The notes beneath the pieces are model-generated. The model was not told where the DNA came from. It made no database searches and saw nothing but the letters and a program-made list of their open reading frames with translations. From Thauera sp. (GTDB lineage Bacteria > Pseudomonadota > Gammaproteobacteria > Burkholderiales > Rhodocyclaceae): 64,000 bases of DNA. Location: contig JACKMB010000002.1 of NCBI GenBank assembly GCA_024235615.1, forward strand, positions 344,321 to 408,320, written 5' to 3'. The translations under genes and the position numbers were made by a program. Of this stretch, positions 30,423 through 40,467 are shown one piece after another; position 1 is the first letter of the stretch; the number at the start of each line of letters is the position of its first letter.

Positions 30423-31082
30423 ATGGATTCGCTGATCTCCACCCTGGCCATCTGGGCCCTCCCGGTCGTGCTCGCGATCACGCTGCACGAGGCCGCGCAC
30501 GGCTACGTGGCGCGCCACTTCGGCGACCCCACCGCCCACCTCGCCGGGCGCATCACGCTCAACCCGCTGCGCCACATCGACCCGGTGGGCACCATCCTGG
30601 TGCCGGCCGGCATCCTCGCGCTGAGCTCGCTCGCCGGCGCGGGCGGCATCCTCTTCGGCTGGGCCAAGCCGGTGCCGGTCAACTTCTCGCGCCTGCGCAA
30701 TCCCAAGGCCGACATGCTGTGGGTGGCGGCGGCCGGGCCCTTCGTCAACTTCGTCATGGCGATCGGCTGGGCGGTGCTGTTCCGCGTCGCCGCCACCGCC
30801 GAGCCGGGCGCCTACACGCTGCCCATGCTCAAGATGGCCGACGCCGGCATCCAGATCAACGCCGTGCTGATGGCGCTCAACCTGCTGCCGATTCCGCCGC
30901 TCGACGGCGGCCGCATCGCGGTGAGCCTGCTGCCCAACCGGCTCGCCTGGCAGTACGCCCGCCTCGAACCCTATGGCTTCCCGATCCTGCTCGTGCTGCT
31001 GTTCACCGGCGTGCTCGGCACCCTGCTGTGGCCGCTGATCGCCGGCTTCCGCTACCTGCTCTCCCTCGTCTTCGGATTCTGA
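30423..31082 (+). CDS. Site-2-type intramembrane metalloprotease (M50 family)
   Basis: A 219-residue polytopic membrane protein with the zinc motif HEAAH in the first hydrophobic segment (about residues 22-26) and the second catalytic motif NLLPIPPLDGGR (about 153-164). There is no PDZ domain, unlike RseP, so it belongs to the short bacterial M50 branch whose substrates are mostly unknown. About five hydrophobic segments can be drawn. It ends 6 nt before trpS, in an operon-like run that begins with the PHP gene. Confidence 0.9.
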   Translation: MDSLISTLAIWALPVVLAITLHEAAHGYVARHFGDPTAHLAGRITLNPLRHIDPVGTILVPAGILALSSLAGAGGILFGWAKPVPVNFSRLRNPKADMLWVAAAGPFVNFVMAIGWAVLFRVAATAEPGAYTLPMLKMADAGIQINAVLMALNLLPIPPLDGGRIAVSLLPNRLAWQYARLEPYGFPILLVLLFTGVLGTLLWPLIAGFRYLLSLVFGF

Positions 31083-31088
31083 TCCTCC

Positions 31089-32291
31089 ATGTACGCTGAA
31101 CGCGTCCTCTCCGGCATGCGCCCCAGTGGCCGGCTCCACCTCGGCCACTACCACGGCGTGCTCAAGAACTGGGTGAAGCTGCAGGAGGAGTTCCCCTGCC
31201 TGTTCTTCGTCGCCGACTGGCATGCGCTCACCACGCACTACGACACCCCCGAGGTGATCGAGGCCAACGTCTGGGACATGCTGGTCGACTGGCTCGCCGC
31301 CGGGGTCGACCCCGCGCAGTCCACGCTCTTCATCCAGTCGCAGGTGCCCGAGCACGCCGAACTGCACCTGCTGCTGTCGATGATGACCCCGCTCGGCTGG
31401 CTCGAGCGCGTACCGACCTGGAAGGAGCAGCAGGAGAAGATCGAGGGCCGCGACCTGTCGACCTACGGCTTCCTCGGCTACCCGCTGCTGCAGTCGGCCG
31501 ACATCCTGATCTACCGCGCCGACAAGGTGCCGGTGGGCGAGGACCAGGTCCCGCACGTCGAGATCACGCGCGAGATCGCGCGCCGCTTCAACCACCTCTA
31601 CGGCCGCGAGCCGGGCTTCGAGGACAAGGCGAAGGATGCGGTGCGCAAGCTCGGTGCCAAGCGCGCGCGCATGTACCACGAGCTGCGCACGCGCTTCCAG
31701 CAGGAGGGCGACGACGACGCGCTCGAGCAGGCCAAGGCGCTGCTCGACGAGACCCAGAACCTCTCGCTCGGTGATCGCGAGCGCCTGTACGGCTATCTCG
31801 AGGGCAGCGGCAAGATGATCCTGGTCGAGCCCGAGGCGCTGCTCACTCCGGCTGCGCGCATGCCCGGCCTGGACGGACAGAAGATGTCCAAGTCCTACGG
31901 CAACACCATCAACCTGCGCGAGGACGCCGAGAGCGTCACGCGCAAGGTGCGCACCATGCAGACCGACCCCGCGCGCATGCGCCGGACCGACCCGGGCGAG
32001 CCCGAGCGCTGCCCGGTGTGGCAGCTGCATGCGATCTACTCGGGCGAGGAGACCCTTGCCTGGGTGCAGCAGGGCTGCCGCAGCGCGGGCATCGGCTGCC
32101 TGGAGTGCAAGCAGCCGGTGCTGGAGGCGATCCTGCGCGAGCAGGAGGTGCTGAACGAGCGCGCCCAGCCCTATCTCGACGACCCCTCGCTGCTGCGCAG
32201 CATCATCGCCGATGGCTGCGAGCGCGCGCGCCGGCTCGCGCAGGAGACGATGCGCGACGTGCGCGAGGCGATGGGCCTCGACTACGGTTGA
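31089..32291 (+). CDS. trpS: Tryptophanyl-tRNA synthetase
   Basis: A 400-residue class I aminoacyl-tRNA synthetase charging tRNA-Trp. The HIGH-like motif is HLGH (residues about 17-20) and the KMSKS motif is present as QKMSKSYG. Compared with the common 330-residue form there is an insertion of about 60 residues around 180-245 (ARMYHELRTRFQQEGDDD ... LSLGDRERLYGYLEG) between the Rossmann core and KMSKS, a form seen in betaproteobacteria. The gene follows the M50 protease closely and precedes scpA by 37 nt. Confidence 0.96.
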   Translation: MYAERVLSGMRPSGRLHLGHYHGVLKNWVKLQEEFPCLFFVADWHALTTHYDTPEVIEANVWDMLVDWLAAGVDPAQSTLFIQSQVPEHAELHLLLSMMTPLGWLERVPTWKEQQEKIEGRDLSTYGFLGYPLLQSADILIYRADKVPVGEDQVPHVEITREIARRFNHLYGREPGFEDKAKDAVRKLGAKRARMYHELRTRFQQEGDDDALEQAKALLDETQNLSLGDRERLYGYLEGSGKMILVEPEALLTPAARMPGLDGQKMSKSYGNTINLREDAESVTRKVRTMQTDPARMRRTDPGEPERCPVWQLHAIYSGEETLAWVQQGCRSAGIGCLECKQPVLEAILREQEVLNERAQPYLDDPSLLRSIIADGCERARRLAQETMRDVREAMGLDYG

Positions 32292-32328
32292 GCCACCCGC
32301 ACGCCGCCTCACCGATCGCAGCCGCACC

Positions 32329-33159
32329 ATGAACCTGCCGCTGGACCTGGCGCCGGTCGACACCGGCGCGCCGCTCGATGTGCTCGCGCGCATCTACGGC
32401 GAGCCCCTGCTCGAACTGCCCAAAGACCTGTATATTCCGCCCGACGCGCTGCAGGTTTTCCTGGAAGCCTTCGAGGGGCCGCTGGATCTGTTGTTGTATC
32501 TGATCCGCAAGGCCAACCTCGACATCCTCGACGTGCCGATGGCGCCGCTCACCGCGCAATACCTCGAGTACGTCGAGGCGATGCGGGCGACCAACCTCGA
32601 GCTCGCCGCCGAATACCTGCTGATGGCGGCGATGCTGCTCGAAATCAAGTCGCGCATGCTGCTGCCGCGGCCGCCGCGCGAGAACGCGGAAGAAGAGGAC
32701 CCGCGCGCCGAGCTGGTGCGCCGGCTGCTCGAATACGAACAGATGAAGCTCGCCGCGGCGCGGCTCGAGGCTCTGCCGAGGGTGGAGCGCGACTTCGAGT
32801 GGGTGGGCGTCTTCGTCGCCGAGAAGGTGGTCGAGCGCCTGCCCGAGGTCAGCCTGCACGACCTGCAGCTCGCCTGGCTGCGCATCATGAAGAAGGCGCG
32901 GCTCAATCAGAGCCACCGCGTCGGCCGCGAGCAGCTTTCGGTGCGCGAGCACATGACGGCGATCCTGCGCAGGCTCGGCGAAGGCGCCTTCGTCGTTTTC
33001 GACACCTTGTTCGACGTCGAGCTCGGCCCGCCCGGCCTGGTGGTGAGCTTTCTCGCCGTGCTCGAGCTGGTGAAGGAAAGACTGGTCGATGTGACCCAGA
33101 ACGAGGCCTTTGCGCCGATCTACGTGAAGCTCGCAGATGCAACCCGCAACGACGCCTGA
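32329..33159 (+). CDS. scpA: Segregation and condensation protein A
   Basis: A 276-residue kleisin subunit of the SMC-ScpAB condensin-like complex, needed for chromosome organisation and segregation. The N-terminal helical domain shows [24 protein letters not shown] (about residues 48-71) and [35 protein letters not shown], the conserved SMC-neck-binding region; the C-terminal winged helix follows. An N-terminal extension of about 40 residues is typical of betaproteobacterial versions. It overlaps scpB by 23 nt. No smc gene is in the window. Confidence 0.95.
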   Translation: MNLPLDLAPVDTGAPLDVLARIYGEPLLELPKDLYIPPDALQVFLEAFEGPLDLLLYLIRKANLDILDVPMAPLTAQYLEYVEAMRATNLELAAEYLLMAAMLLEIKSRMLLPRPPRENAEEEDPRAELVRRLLEYEQMKLAAARLEALPRVERDFEWVGVFVAEKVVERLPEVSLHDLQLAWLRIMKKARLNQSHRVGREQLSVREHMTAILRRLGEGAFVVFDTLFDVELGPPGLVVSFLAVLELVKERLVDVTQNEAFAPIYVKLADATRNDA

Positions 33160-33739
33160 GACCTGGCTACGCATCGTCGAGGCGGCGCTGCTCGCCGCGC
33201 CGGGTCCGCTGCCGGTGTCGGAGCTGCGCAAGCTCTTCGACGAGGATCCGGGGCCGGACCTGGTGCGCCGCCTGCTCGACGAGCTGCGCACGCAGTGGTT
33301 CGAGGCCGCGCGCGGGGTCGAGCTGGTGCAGCTGGCGAGTGGCTGGCGCTTCCAGACGCGGCCCGAGTACCAGGTCTACCTCGACCGCCTGAAGGAAGAA
33401 AAGCCGCCGCGCTACTCGCGCGCGGTCATGGAAACGCTGGCGATCATCGCCTATCGCCAGCCCGTCACGCGTGGAGACATCGAGGACATCCGCGGCGTGG
33501 CGGTCTCGCCCAACGTCCTGAAAACCCTCGAATCACGCGGCTGGGTCGACATCGTCGGCCACCGCGACACCCCCGGGCGGCCGGCGCTGTTCGCCACCAC
33601 CCGGCGCTTCCTCGACGAGATGGGGCTGCGCAGCCTGACCGAGCTGCCTGCGCTCACCGAACTCGAAAAAATCATGGATCTAGTCGATGTCTCGCAAACC
33701 GAACCGGCCGCTGCGCCCGCCCCTGAAGAAGAAGTCTGA
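33137..33739 (+). CDS. scpB: Segregation and condensation protein B
   Basis: A 200-residue partner of ScpA with two winged-helix domains, seen as [23 protein letters not shown] at the start and the conserved [28 protein letters not shown] in the middle, followed by [34 protein letters not shown]. It dimerises and bridges the ScpA kleisin to SMC. It overlaps scpA at its start and rluB at its end (53 nt), so all three genes are tightly coupled. Confidence 0.95.
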   Translation: MQPATTPETWLRIVEAALLAAPGPLPVSELRKLFDEDPGPDLVRRLLDELRTQWFEAARGVELVQLASGWRFQTRPEYQVYLDRLKEEKPPRYSRAVMETLAIIAYRQPVTRGDIEDIRGVAVSPNVLKTLESRGWVDIVGHRDTPGRPALFATTRRFLDEMGLRSLTELPALTELEKIMDLVDVSQTEPAAAPAPEEEV

Positions 33740-34847
33740 CGCGATCGAGATCCTCGACCGCGACCCGCGCGAATCCCGTGGCGGCAGGCGCGGCGAGGGG
33801 GCGCCGCGCGACGAGGACGCCCAGCCCAGCCGCAAGGACGCCCACCTCAACGTCGACCCGCGCGGCCCGCGCACGCCGCGTCCGCCGCGAGCGGGCGGCG
33901 CGCCGGCGCCGCGCCGCCCGCGCATCGAGGGCGACCCCGCGCGCCACCCCGAGGCCCACCGCTCCGCCCTCGGCCAGCCCGAGGCCGGCGAGCGCCCGGC
34001 GCGTGGCCGGGGGCAGGGCGGGGGGCGTAACGCCCCCACCACGCTCACCGAGCCCGAGCGCCTGCAGAAGGTGCTCGCCCAGGCCGGCGTCGCCTCCCGG
34101 CGCGAGATCGAGGAGTGGGTGGTGGCCGGGCGCATCTCGGTCAACGGCCTGCCGGCGTCGCTCGGGCAGAAGATCGGGCCGGGCGATCGCGTCAAGGTCA
34201 ATGGCAAGCTCGTCCCGCTGCGCTTCACCCAGCGCTCGCCGCGCGTGCTGATCTACCACAAGCCCGAGGGCGAGATCGTCTCGCGCGACGACCCCGAGGG
34301 CCGGCCCACCGTGTTCGAGCGCCTGCCCATCCTGCGCAAGGGGCGCTGGCTGGCGGTCGGGCGCCTGGACTTCAACACCTCCGGGCTGCTCCTGTTTACC
34401 AACGACGGCGACCTCGCCAACAAGCTGATGCACCCGCGCTACGAGCTCGAGCGCGAGTACGCGGTGCGCATCCTCGGCGAGCTGACCGAGGAGCAGGTCA
34501 AGTCGCTCACCGAAGGCATCCAGCTCGAGGACGGCCCGGCGAAGTTCAACCTGCTGCGCGACGAGGGTGGCGAAGGCGCCAACCACTGGTACCGTGTGAC
34601 CATCTCGGAGGGCCGCAACCGCGAGGTGCGGCGCATGTTCGAGGCCGTCGGCCTGACCGTGAGCCGGCTGATGCGGGTGCGCTACGGCAGCGTCGAGCTG
34701 CCTGCCCGGCTCAAGCGCGGCATGTGGATGGAGATGCCCGAGGCCGAGGCCTGCGCGCTCGCGGGCCTGCCGCCGCCGCAGCAGAGCCGCCAGCAGGACC
34801 AGCGCGACAAGCGCCCGGTCAAGCTGCACCGTACCCAGCCGCGCTGA
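33687..34847 (+). CDS. rluB: 23S rRNA pseudouridine-2605 synthase
   Basis: A 386-residue pseudouridine synthase of the RsuA/RluB group, forming pseudouridine in 23S rRNA. An unstructured Arg/Pro-rich N-terminal region of about 115 residues precedes an S4 RNA-binding domain ([31 protein letters not shown], about 124-160) and the catalytic domain with the aspartate in [16 protein letters not shown] basic tail ends the protein. The start overlaps scpB by 53 nt in another frame; the extended N-terminus is common in related bacteria. A hairpin follows 40 nt after the stop. Confidence 0.94.
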   Translation: MSRKPNRPLRPPLKKKSDAIEILDRDPRESRGGRRGEGAPRDEDAQPSRKDAHLNVDPRGPRTPRPPRAGGAPAPRRPRIEGDPARHPEAHRSALGQPEAGERPARGRGQGGGRNAPTTLTEPERLQKVLAQAGVASRREIEEWVVAGRISVNGLPASLGQKIGPGDRVKVNGKLVPLRFTQRSPRVLIYHKPEGEIVSRDDPEGRPTVFERLPILRKGRWLAVGRLDFNTSGLLLFTNDGDLANKLMHPRYELEREYAVRILGELTEEQVKSLTEGIQLEDGPAKFNLLRDEGGEGANHWYRVTISEGRNREVRRMFEAVGLTVSRLMRVRYGSVELPARLKRGMWMEMPEAEACALAGLPPPQQSRQQDQRDKRPVKLHRTQPR

Positions 34848-34886
34848 GCGCCCCCGCCCTCGACGGGGTGTCTCGCGGGGGAGCCG

Positions 34887-34914
34887 CCCACGCGCGATCT
34901 GCGCGCGTGGGTTT
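34887..34914 (+). terminator. Terminator-like hairpin after rluB
   Basis: CCCACGCGCG (34887-34896) pairs perfectly with CGCGCGTGGG (34902-34911), then TTT. It separates the scp-rluB transcript from the rimP-nusA promoter just downstream. Confidence 0.65.
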
Positions 34915-34942
34915 GCTCGACCCCGCGTTTTGGCTGTATACT
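34913..34942 (+). promoter_or_regulatory. Sigma-70 promoter of the rimP-nusA-infB operon
   Basis: TTGCTC (34913-34918) and TATACT (34937-34942) are spaced by 18 nt, directly after the rluB hairpin. Transcription from here would give a leader of about 165 nt before rimP. Confidence 0.65.
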
Positions 34943-35049
34943 CGTTCGGCTTTGATGGATGGATTTCCTTTGTGGTCACGAGCCACGGCAGGCGTCCGCT
35001 CCGTCATGCGGTTGTGGCCAGCGGGTTTTCGTGCAGGAACAATTGTTTG

Positions 35050-35073
35050 ATGGGCGTTTCGCCCATTTTTTAT
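35050..35073 (+). promoter_or_regulatory. Attenuator (intrinsic terminator) in the rimP leader
   Basis: ATGGGCG and CGCCCAT form a 7-bp stem with a TTT loop followed by TTTTTATTT. It lies inside the leader, between the promoter and the rimP start codon, so it should terminate a fraction of transcripts before the operon. NusA, encoded in this operon, modulates pausing and termination, so autoregulation is a reasonable inference. Confidence 0.7.
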
Positions 35074-35114
35074 TTGTGGTGCCCGATGTGGCGCCGGAGC
35101 GGTGGGGCAGGCAG

Positions 35115-35549
35115 ATGCGAGCGGACGTTGAGGGATTGATCGAGCAGGTGGTGACCGGACTGGGATACGAACTCGTGGATGTCGAGTTCTCGCCCAAGGG
35201 CCGCTTGCTGCGCGTCTTCCTCGACATCGAGCGCGGCATCACGGTCGACGATTGCGCCACCGTAAGCAACCAGCTGCAGCGCGTGTTCGAGGTCGAGAAC
35301 GTCGACTACGACCGGCTCGAGGTGTCCTCGCCCGGCCTCGATCGCCCGCTCAAGAAGCTGGCCGACTTCGAACGCTTTGCCGGCGAGCAGGCGCAGGTCC
35401 GCCTTTCGCTGCCGATCGGCAATCAACGCAATTTCGTGGGTGTGATCGAGCGGGTGCAGGACGGCGCGGTGGCGCTGCGCACCGAGAAGGGCGAAGTGCT
35501 GCTGCCCTTCGACGACATCGAGAAAGCACGCCTGGTGCCCCAATTTTGA
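35115..35549 (+). CDS. rimP: Ribosome maturation factor RimP
   Basis: A 144-residue factor for 30S subunit maturation. The conserved GYELVDVEFSPKGRLLRVFLD (about 17-37), TVDDCATVSNQL and EVSSPGLDRPL (about 68-78) are present, and the C-terminal SH3-like barrel follows. The ATG is preceded by a GGGGCAGGCAG ribosome site. It is the first gene of the rimP-nusA-infB-rbfA-truB operon, transcribed from a sigma-70-type promoter about 170 nt upstream through an attenuator. Confidence 0.96.
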   Translation: MRADVEGLIEQVVTGLGYELVDVEFSPKGRLLRVFLDIERGITVDDCATVSNQLQRVFEVENVDYDRLEVSSPGLDRPLKKLADFERFAGEQAQVRLSLPIGNQRNFVGVIERVQDGAVALRTEKGEVLLPFDDIEKARLVPQF

Positions 35550-35576
35550 GACTGTGGATGTGGAGGTTTTACTGAA

Positions 35577-37052
35577 ATGAGCCGCGAGATCCTGCTGCTT
35601 GTCGATGCCTTGGCGCGTGAGAAGAACGTCGCCAAGGAGATCGTTTTTTCCGCGCTCGAAACCGCCTTGGCCTCTGCGACCAAGAAACGCATCCACGACG
35701 ATGCCGACGTGGTGGTGTCGATCGATCGCGATTCGGGTGATTACACCTCGAAGCGCCGCTGGCTGGTAATGCTCGACGAGGAGGTCGTGAACGACGAGGC
35801 CGAGATGGGCATCATCGACGCCCGCGAGCTGCGCGCCGACGTGCAGATCGGCGACTACATCGAGGAAGAGCTCGAGCCGATCGACTTCGGCCGCATCGGC
35901 GCCCAGGCCGCCAAGCAGGTCATCCTGCAGAGGATCCGCGACGCCGAGCGCGAGCAGGTGCTCAACGACTTCCTCGACCGCAAGGAATTCCTCGTCTCCG
36001 GCTCGATCAAGCGCATGGAGCGCGGCAACGCGATCATCGAGGTCGGCCGCATGGAGGCCGTGCTGCCGCGCGACCAGCAGATCCCGCGCGAGAACCTGCG
36101 CGTGGGCGACCGCGTCAAGGCCTTCCTGCTGCGCATCGACCGCGGCGCCCGCGGCCCGCAGCTCGTGCTGTCGCGCACCGCGCCCGAGTTCCTCATGAAG
36201 CTCTTCGAGCTCGAGGTCCCCGAGATCGAGGACGGGCTGCTCGAGCTCAAGGCCTGCGCCCGCGACCCCGGCCTGCGCGCCAAGATCGCGGTCAAGTCCA
36301 ACGATCAGCGCATCGACCCGATCGGTACCTGCGTGGGCCTGCGTGGCTCGCGCGTCACCGCGGTGCGAAACGAGATCGGCGGCGAGCAGATCGACATCAT
36401 CGTGTGGTCGCCGGACCCCGCCCAGTTCGTGGTCGCGGCGCTGCAGCCGGCCGAGGTCGTCTCGATCGTCGTCGACGAGGAGTCGCACGCGATGGACGTG
36501 GTGGTCGACGAGAACAACCTCGCGATCGCCATCGGCCGCAGCGGCCAGAACGTCAAGCTCGCCTCCGAGCTCACCGGGTGGACGATCAACCTGATGAGCG
36601 AGCAGGAGTCGGCCGAGAAGACCGCCCAGGAGCAACAGGGCCTGCGCGCGCTGTTCATGGAAAAGCTGGACGTCGACGAGGAAGTCGCCGACATCCTGAT
36701 CGAGGAGGGTTTCTCCTCGCTGGAAGAGGTGGCCTACGTGCCGCTCTCCGAAATGCTCGAGATCGAGGCCTTCGACGAGGACACGGTCAACGAGCTGCGC
36801 AATCGAGCGCGCAATGTGCTGCTGACCGAGGCCATCGTCACCGAGGAGCAGCTCGAGAAGGTTTCCGACGACTTGCTCGGCCTCGAAGGCATGGACAAGT
36901 CGCTGGCCGCCACACTGGCCCAGCAGGGCATTCGTACCCGCGACGACCTGGCCGACCTTGCGGTCGACGAGCTGGTCGAAATGGCCGGGATCGACGAAGA
37001 AAGAGCCAAGGCGCTGATTTCCGTTGCGCGCGCCCATTGGTTCGAAGAATGA
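35577..37052 (+). CDS. nusA: Transcription termination/antitermination factor NusA
   Basis: A 491-residue RNA-polymerase-binding factor controlling pausing, termination and antitermination. The N-terminal polymerase-binding domain ([29 protein letters not shown]) is followed by an S1 domain (about 135-200), two KH domains ([25 protein letters not shown], and [17 protein letters not shown]) and two C-terminal acidic repeat domains (about 365-490), the arrangement found in proteobacteria. It lies 27 nt after rimP and 13 nt before infB. Confidence 0.97.
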   Translation: MSREILLLVDALAREKNVAKEIVFSALETALASATKKRIHDDADVVVSIDRDSGDYTSKRRWLVMLDEEVVNDEAEMGIIDARELRADVQIGDYIEEELEPIDFGRIGAQAAKQVILQRIRDAEREQVLNDFLDRKEFLVSGSIKRMERGNAIIEVGRMEAVLPRDQQIPRENLRVGDRVKAFLLRIDRGARGPQLVLSRTAPEFLMKLFELEVPEIEDGLLELKACARDPGLRAKIAVKSNDQRIDPIGTCVGLRGSRVTAVRNEIGGEQIDIIVWSPDPAQFVVAALQPAEVVSIVVDEESHAMDVVVDENNLAIAIGRSGQNVKLASELTGWTINLMSEQESAEKTAQEQQGLRALFMEKLDVDEEVADILIEEGFSSLEEVAYVPLSEMLEIEAFDEDTVNELRNRARNVLLTEAIVTEEQLEKVSDDLLGLEGMDKSLAATLAQQGIRTRDDLADLAVDELVEMAGIDEERAKALISVARAHWFEE

Positions 37053-37065
37053 TGGGAGGGCAGTA

Positions 37066-40023
37066 ATGGAACAGATGAGCGTGACCCAGTTTGCCGGCGA
37101 ACTGAAAATGCCGGCCGCGGTGCTGCTCGAGCAGTTGAAGCGCGCGGGCGTGGAGAAATCCGGCCCGGCCGACCTGCTCACCGAACAGGACAAGGCGAGG
37201 CTGCTGGAATACCTGCGGCGCTCGCACGGCGACACTCAGCCCAAGGGCAAGATCACCCTGACGCGCAAGCAGACCACCGAGATCCGCGCCACCGACTCCA
37301 CCGGGCGTGCGCGCACGGTGCAGGTCGAGGTGCGCAAGAAGCGCACCTTCGTCAAGCGCGACGAGCTCGCCGAGCAGGCCGGGGTCGAGGCCGCGGCGGT
37401 CGAGCCGGCCGAGCTTGCCGAGGCGGTGATGGAAGCGCCGGTTGCGGTTGAAGCCGTCGCGCCGGCGGTTGAAGCCGTCGCGCCCGTCGCCGAAGCCGCC
37501 GCCGTCGAAGTGGCGCCGGCCGTCGAGGCTGCGGCGCCGGCGGCGATCGAGTCGTCCGAGCCGGTCGCCGTCGTGTCGGTCGCCGAGGTCGAAGCGCCGA
37601 CCCCCGCGCCGGTCGCCGAGGTCGAGGCGCCGGCACCGGTCGCTGCCCCGGCCCCTGCAGCCGCACCCGCCGCGGCCGCATCCACGGCCGCTCGTCCTGC
37701 TCAGCAGGGCGGCCGCCAGGGCCGTGGCGAGCGCCAGTCCCGTCAGGAGCCCGCGCCGCAGCCCCAGGTCACCACCGTGCTGAGCAAGCCGCTGCCGCTC
37801 TCCGAGATTCTCAGCGAGGAAGAGATCGCTGCGCGCAAGCGCGACGAGGATCGCCAGCGCGCCCTCAAGGAGCGCCAGGCGGCTGACCTGCGCGCCCGCC
37901 AGGAGCGCGAGGCTGCTGCCAAGGCGGCAGCCGAGGCGCGCAAGGCCGAGGAGGAAGCCCGCCTGCGTGCCGAGCAGCAGAAGAAGGAAGAGCCCGCCAA
38001 GGCAGCGGCCAAGCCGACCACCGGCACCCTGCATCGCCCCGCCAAGACCGAGGACAAGCCCGCCGGACGCGACAGCAAGCGTGCAGCGCCTGCAGCGCCC
38101 GCGCGTGAAGCCGACGGCGCCAACAAGCGGCGCGGCGGCATGAAGACGCGCGGCGAGGTCGGTGCCACGACCGGCAGCAACTGGCGTGGTGCCGGCAAGG
38201 GCGGCGGCCGTCACGGGCGCAATCAGCAGGACGACCGTTCGTCCTTCCAGGCACCCACCGAGCCGATCGTGCGCGAAGTGCACGTGCCCGAGACGATCAC
38301 CGTCGCCGATCTCGCCCACAAGATGGCGGTGAAGGCCACCGAGGTCATTAAGGCGCTCATGAAGATGGGCTCGATGGTCACCATCAACCAGGTCCTCGAC
38401 CAGGAAACCGCGATGATCATCGTCGAGGAGATGGGCCACCTTGCGGTGGCGGCCAAGCTCGACGACCCGGACGCCTTCCTCGAGGAGAGCGATGCGCACA
38501 AGGACGCCGAAGTCCTGCCGCGCGCCCCGGTGGTTACCGTCATGGGCCACGTCGACCACGGCAAGACCTCGCTGCTCGACTACATCCGCCGCGCCAAGGT
38601 CGCGTCGGGCGAGTTCGGCGGCATCACCCAGCACATCGGTGCGTACCACGTCGAGACCTCGCGTGGCATGCTGACCTTCCTCGATACCCCGGGCCACGAG
38701 GCCTTCACCGCGATGCGTGCCCGCGGCGCCAAGGCCACCGACATCGTCATCCTGGTGGTCGCGGCCGACGACGGCGTGATGCCGCAGACGCGCGAGGCCA
38801 TCCACCACGCCAAGGCGGCCGGCGTGCCGCTGGTGGTGGCGATCAACAAGATCGACAAGCCCGAAGCCAACCCCGAGCGCGTGACCCAGGAACTGATCGC
38901 CGAGGAGGTGATCCCCGAGGCCTACGGCGGCGACACGATGTTCGTGCCGGTGTCGGCCAAGAAGGGCACCGGCATCGACGAGCTGCTCGAGGCCGTGCTG
39001 CTGCAGGCCGAAGTGCTCGAGCTCACCGCGCCCAAGGACACCCCGGCCAAGGGCCTGATCATCGAGGCGCGCCTCGACAAGGGCCGCGGTCCGGTGGCCT
39101 CGCTGCTGGTGCAGTCGGGCACCCTGCGCAAGGGCGACGTGCTGCTCGCCGGTGCCACCTTCGGCCGCATCCGCGCGATGCTGGACGAGAACGGCAAGCA
39201 GATCGACGAGGCCGGTCCGTCCATTCCGGTCGAGGTGCTGGGCCTGTCCGACGTCCCCGCGGCGGGCGACGAGGCGATCGCGCTCACCGACGAGAAGAAG
39301 GCGCGCGAGATCGCGCTCTTCCGCCAGGGCAAGTTCCGCGACGTCAAGCTCGCCAAGCAACAGGCCGCCAAGCTCGAGACCCTCATGGAGCAGATGACCG
39401 AGGGCGAGGTCAAGACCCTGCCGCTGATCATCAAGGCCGACGTGCAAGGTTCCCAGGAGGCGCTGGTGCAGTCGCTGCAGAAGCTCTCCACCGACGAGGT
39501 CCGCGTCAACGTCATCCACGCCGCGGTCGGCGCGATCAGCGAGTCCGACGTCAACCTCGCGCAGGCGTCCGGTGCCGTCATCCTCGGCTTCAACATGCGG
39601 GCAGATGCCGGCGCGCGCAAGCTCGCCGAGACCTTCGGCGTCGACATCCGCTACTACAACATCATCTACGACGCAGTGGATGAGGTGAAGGCGGCGCTGT
39701 CGGGCATGCTGGCACCGGAGAAGCGCGAGGAGATCACCGGCCTGGTCGAGATCCGCCAGGTGTTCACGATCTCCAAGGTCGGCTCGATCGCGGGCTGCTA
39801 CGTCCTCGAAGGCGTGGTGCGACGCAACTCGCACGTCCGCCTGCTGCGCAACCACACGGTGCTGTGGACGGGCGAGCTCGAGTCGCTCAAGCGCTTCAAG
39901 GACGACGTCAAGGAAGTCAAGTTCGGCTACGAGTGCGGCCTGCAGCTTCGCAACTACAACGACATCCACGAAGGCGACCAGCTCGAGGTCTTCGAGATCA
40001 AGGAAGTGGCGAGGACCCTGTAA
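37066..40023 (+). CDS. infB: Translation initiation factor IF-2
   Basis: A 985-residue GTPase that brings initiator tRNA to the 30S subunit. It has an IF2 N-terminal domain ([21 protein letters not shown]), a long Ala/Pro/Glu-rich and basic linker (about 110-390), a second IF2-N region ([22 protein letters not shown]), and the GTPase core with GHVDHGKT near residue 498, DTPGHE and NKID, followed by domains II-IV. The ATG follows GGGAGGG by 5 nt. The linker encodes alternating Val/Ala/Pro/Glu repeats, e.g. several copies of VEAVAP. It is 3 nt from rbfA. Confidence 0.97.
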   Translation: MEQMSVTQFAGELKMPAAVLLEQLKRAGVEKSGPADLLTEQDKARLLEYLRRSHGDTQPKGKITLTRKQTTEIRATDSTGRARTVQVEVRKKRTFVKRDELAEQAGVEAAAVEPAELAEAVMEAPVAVEAVAPAVEAVAPVAEAAAVEVAPAVEAAAPAAIESSEPVAVVSVAEVEAPTPAPVAEVEAPAPVAAPAPAAAPAAAASTAARPAQQGGRQGRGERQSRQEPAPQPQVTTVLSKPLPLSEILSEEEIAARKRDEDRQRALKERQAADLRARQEREAAAKAAAEARKAEEEARLRAEQQKKEEPAKAAAKPTTGTLHRPAKTEDKPAGRDSKRAAPAAPAREADGANKRRGGMKTRGEVGATTGSNWRGAGKGGGRHGRNQQDDRSSFQAPTEPIVREVHVPETITVADLAHKMAVKATEVIKALMKMGSMVTINQVLDQETAMIIVEEMGHLAVAAKLDDPDAFLEESDAHKDAEVLPRAPVVTVMGHVDHGKTSLLDYIRRAKVASGEFGGITQHIGAYHVETSRGMLTFLDTPGHEAFTAMRARGAKATDIVILVVAADDGVMPQTREAIHHAKAAGVPLVVAINKIDKPEANPERVTQELIAEEVIPEAYGGDTMFVPVSAKKGTGIDELLEAVLLQAEVLELTAPKDTPAKGLIIEARLDKGRGPVASLLVQSGTLRKGDVLLAGATFGRIRAMLDENGKQIDEAGPSIPVEVLGLSDVPAAGDEAIALTDEKKAREIALFRQGKFRDVKLAKQQAAKLETLMEQMTEGEVKTLPLIIKADVQGSQEALVQSLQKLSTDEVRVNVIHAAVGAISESDVNLAQASGAVILGFNMRADAGARKLAETFGVDIRYYNIIYDAVDEVKAALSGMLAPEKREEITGLVEIRQVFTISKVGSIAGCYVLEGVVRRNSHVRLLRNHTVLWTGELESLKRFKDDVKEVKFGYECGLQLRNYNDIHEGDQLEVFEIKEVARTL

Positions 40024-40026
40024 GCG

Positions 40027-40467
40027 ATGCCCAAGGAGTATTCCCGCAGCCAGCGCGTGGTGGAGCAGATCCGCCGCGAGCTGGCCGAGCTGATCCGGCT
40101 CGAGGTCAAGGATCCGCGTGTCGGCTTCATCACCCTGACCGACGTCGAGATCACCCCCGACTACGCGCACGCCAAGGTGTTCTTCACCAACATGACGGGC
40201 GAGGCCGACGTGCCCGAGATCCTGCAGGGCCTGCGCCGCGCGAGCGGCTTCCTGCGCCGCGAGCTCGGCCGCCGCATCCGCATCCACACCATCCCCGAGC
40301 TGCACTTCCACTATGACCGTTCGGTGGAGGAGGGCTCGCGCCTGTCCCAGCTCATCGACGAGGTGGTGAAGGAAGACGAGGCCCGCCAGCATGACGAGGC
40401 CGGCGGCGAGGACAAGGCCGGCGAAGGCCGCGCCGACGAGGACGATGACGCTCGCGCCCGCGGCTGA
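40027..40467 (+). CDS. rbfA: Ribosome-binding factor A
   Basis: A 146-residue KH-fold protein needed for 16S rRNA processing and cold adaptation. The core shows RSQRVVEQIRRELAELIRLEVKDPRVGFITLTDVEITPDYAHAKVFF and ELGRRIRIHTIPELHFHYD. A Glu/Asp/Lys-rich tail of about 25 residues extends beyond the domain. It lies 3 nt after infB and overlaps the truB start by 23 nt. Confidence 0.96.
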   Translation: MPKEYSRSQRVVEQIRRELAELIRLEVKDPRVGFITLTDVEITPDYAHAKVFFTNMTGEADVPEILQGLRRASGFLRRELGRRIRIHTIPELHFHYDRSVEEGSRLSQLIDEVVKEDEARQHDEAGGEDKAGEGRADEDDDARARG

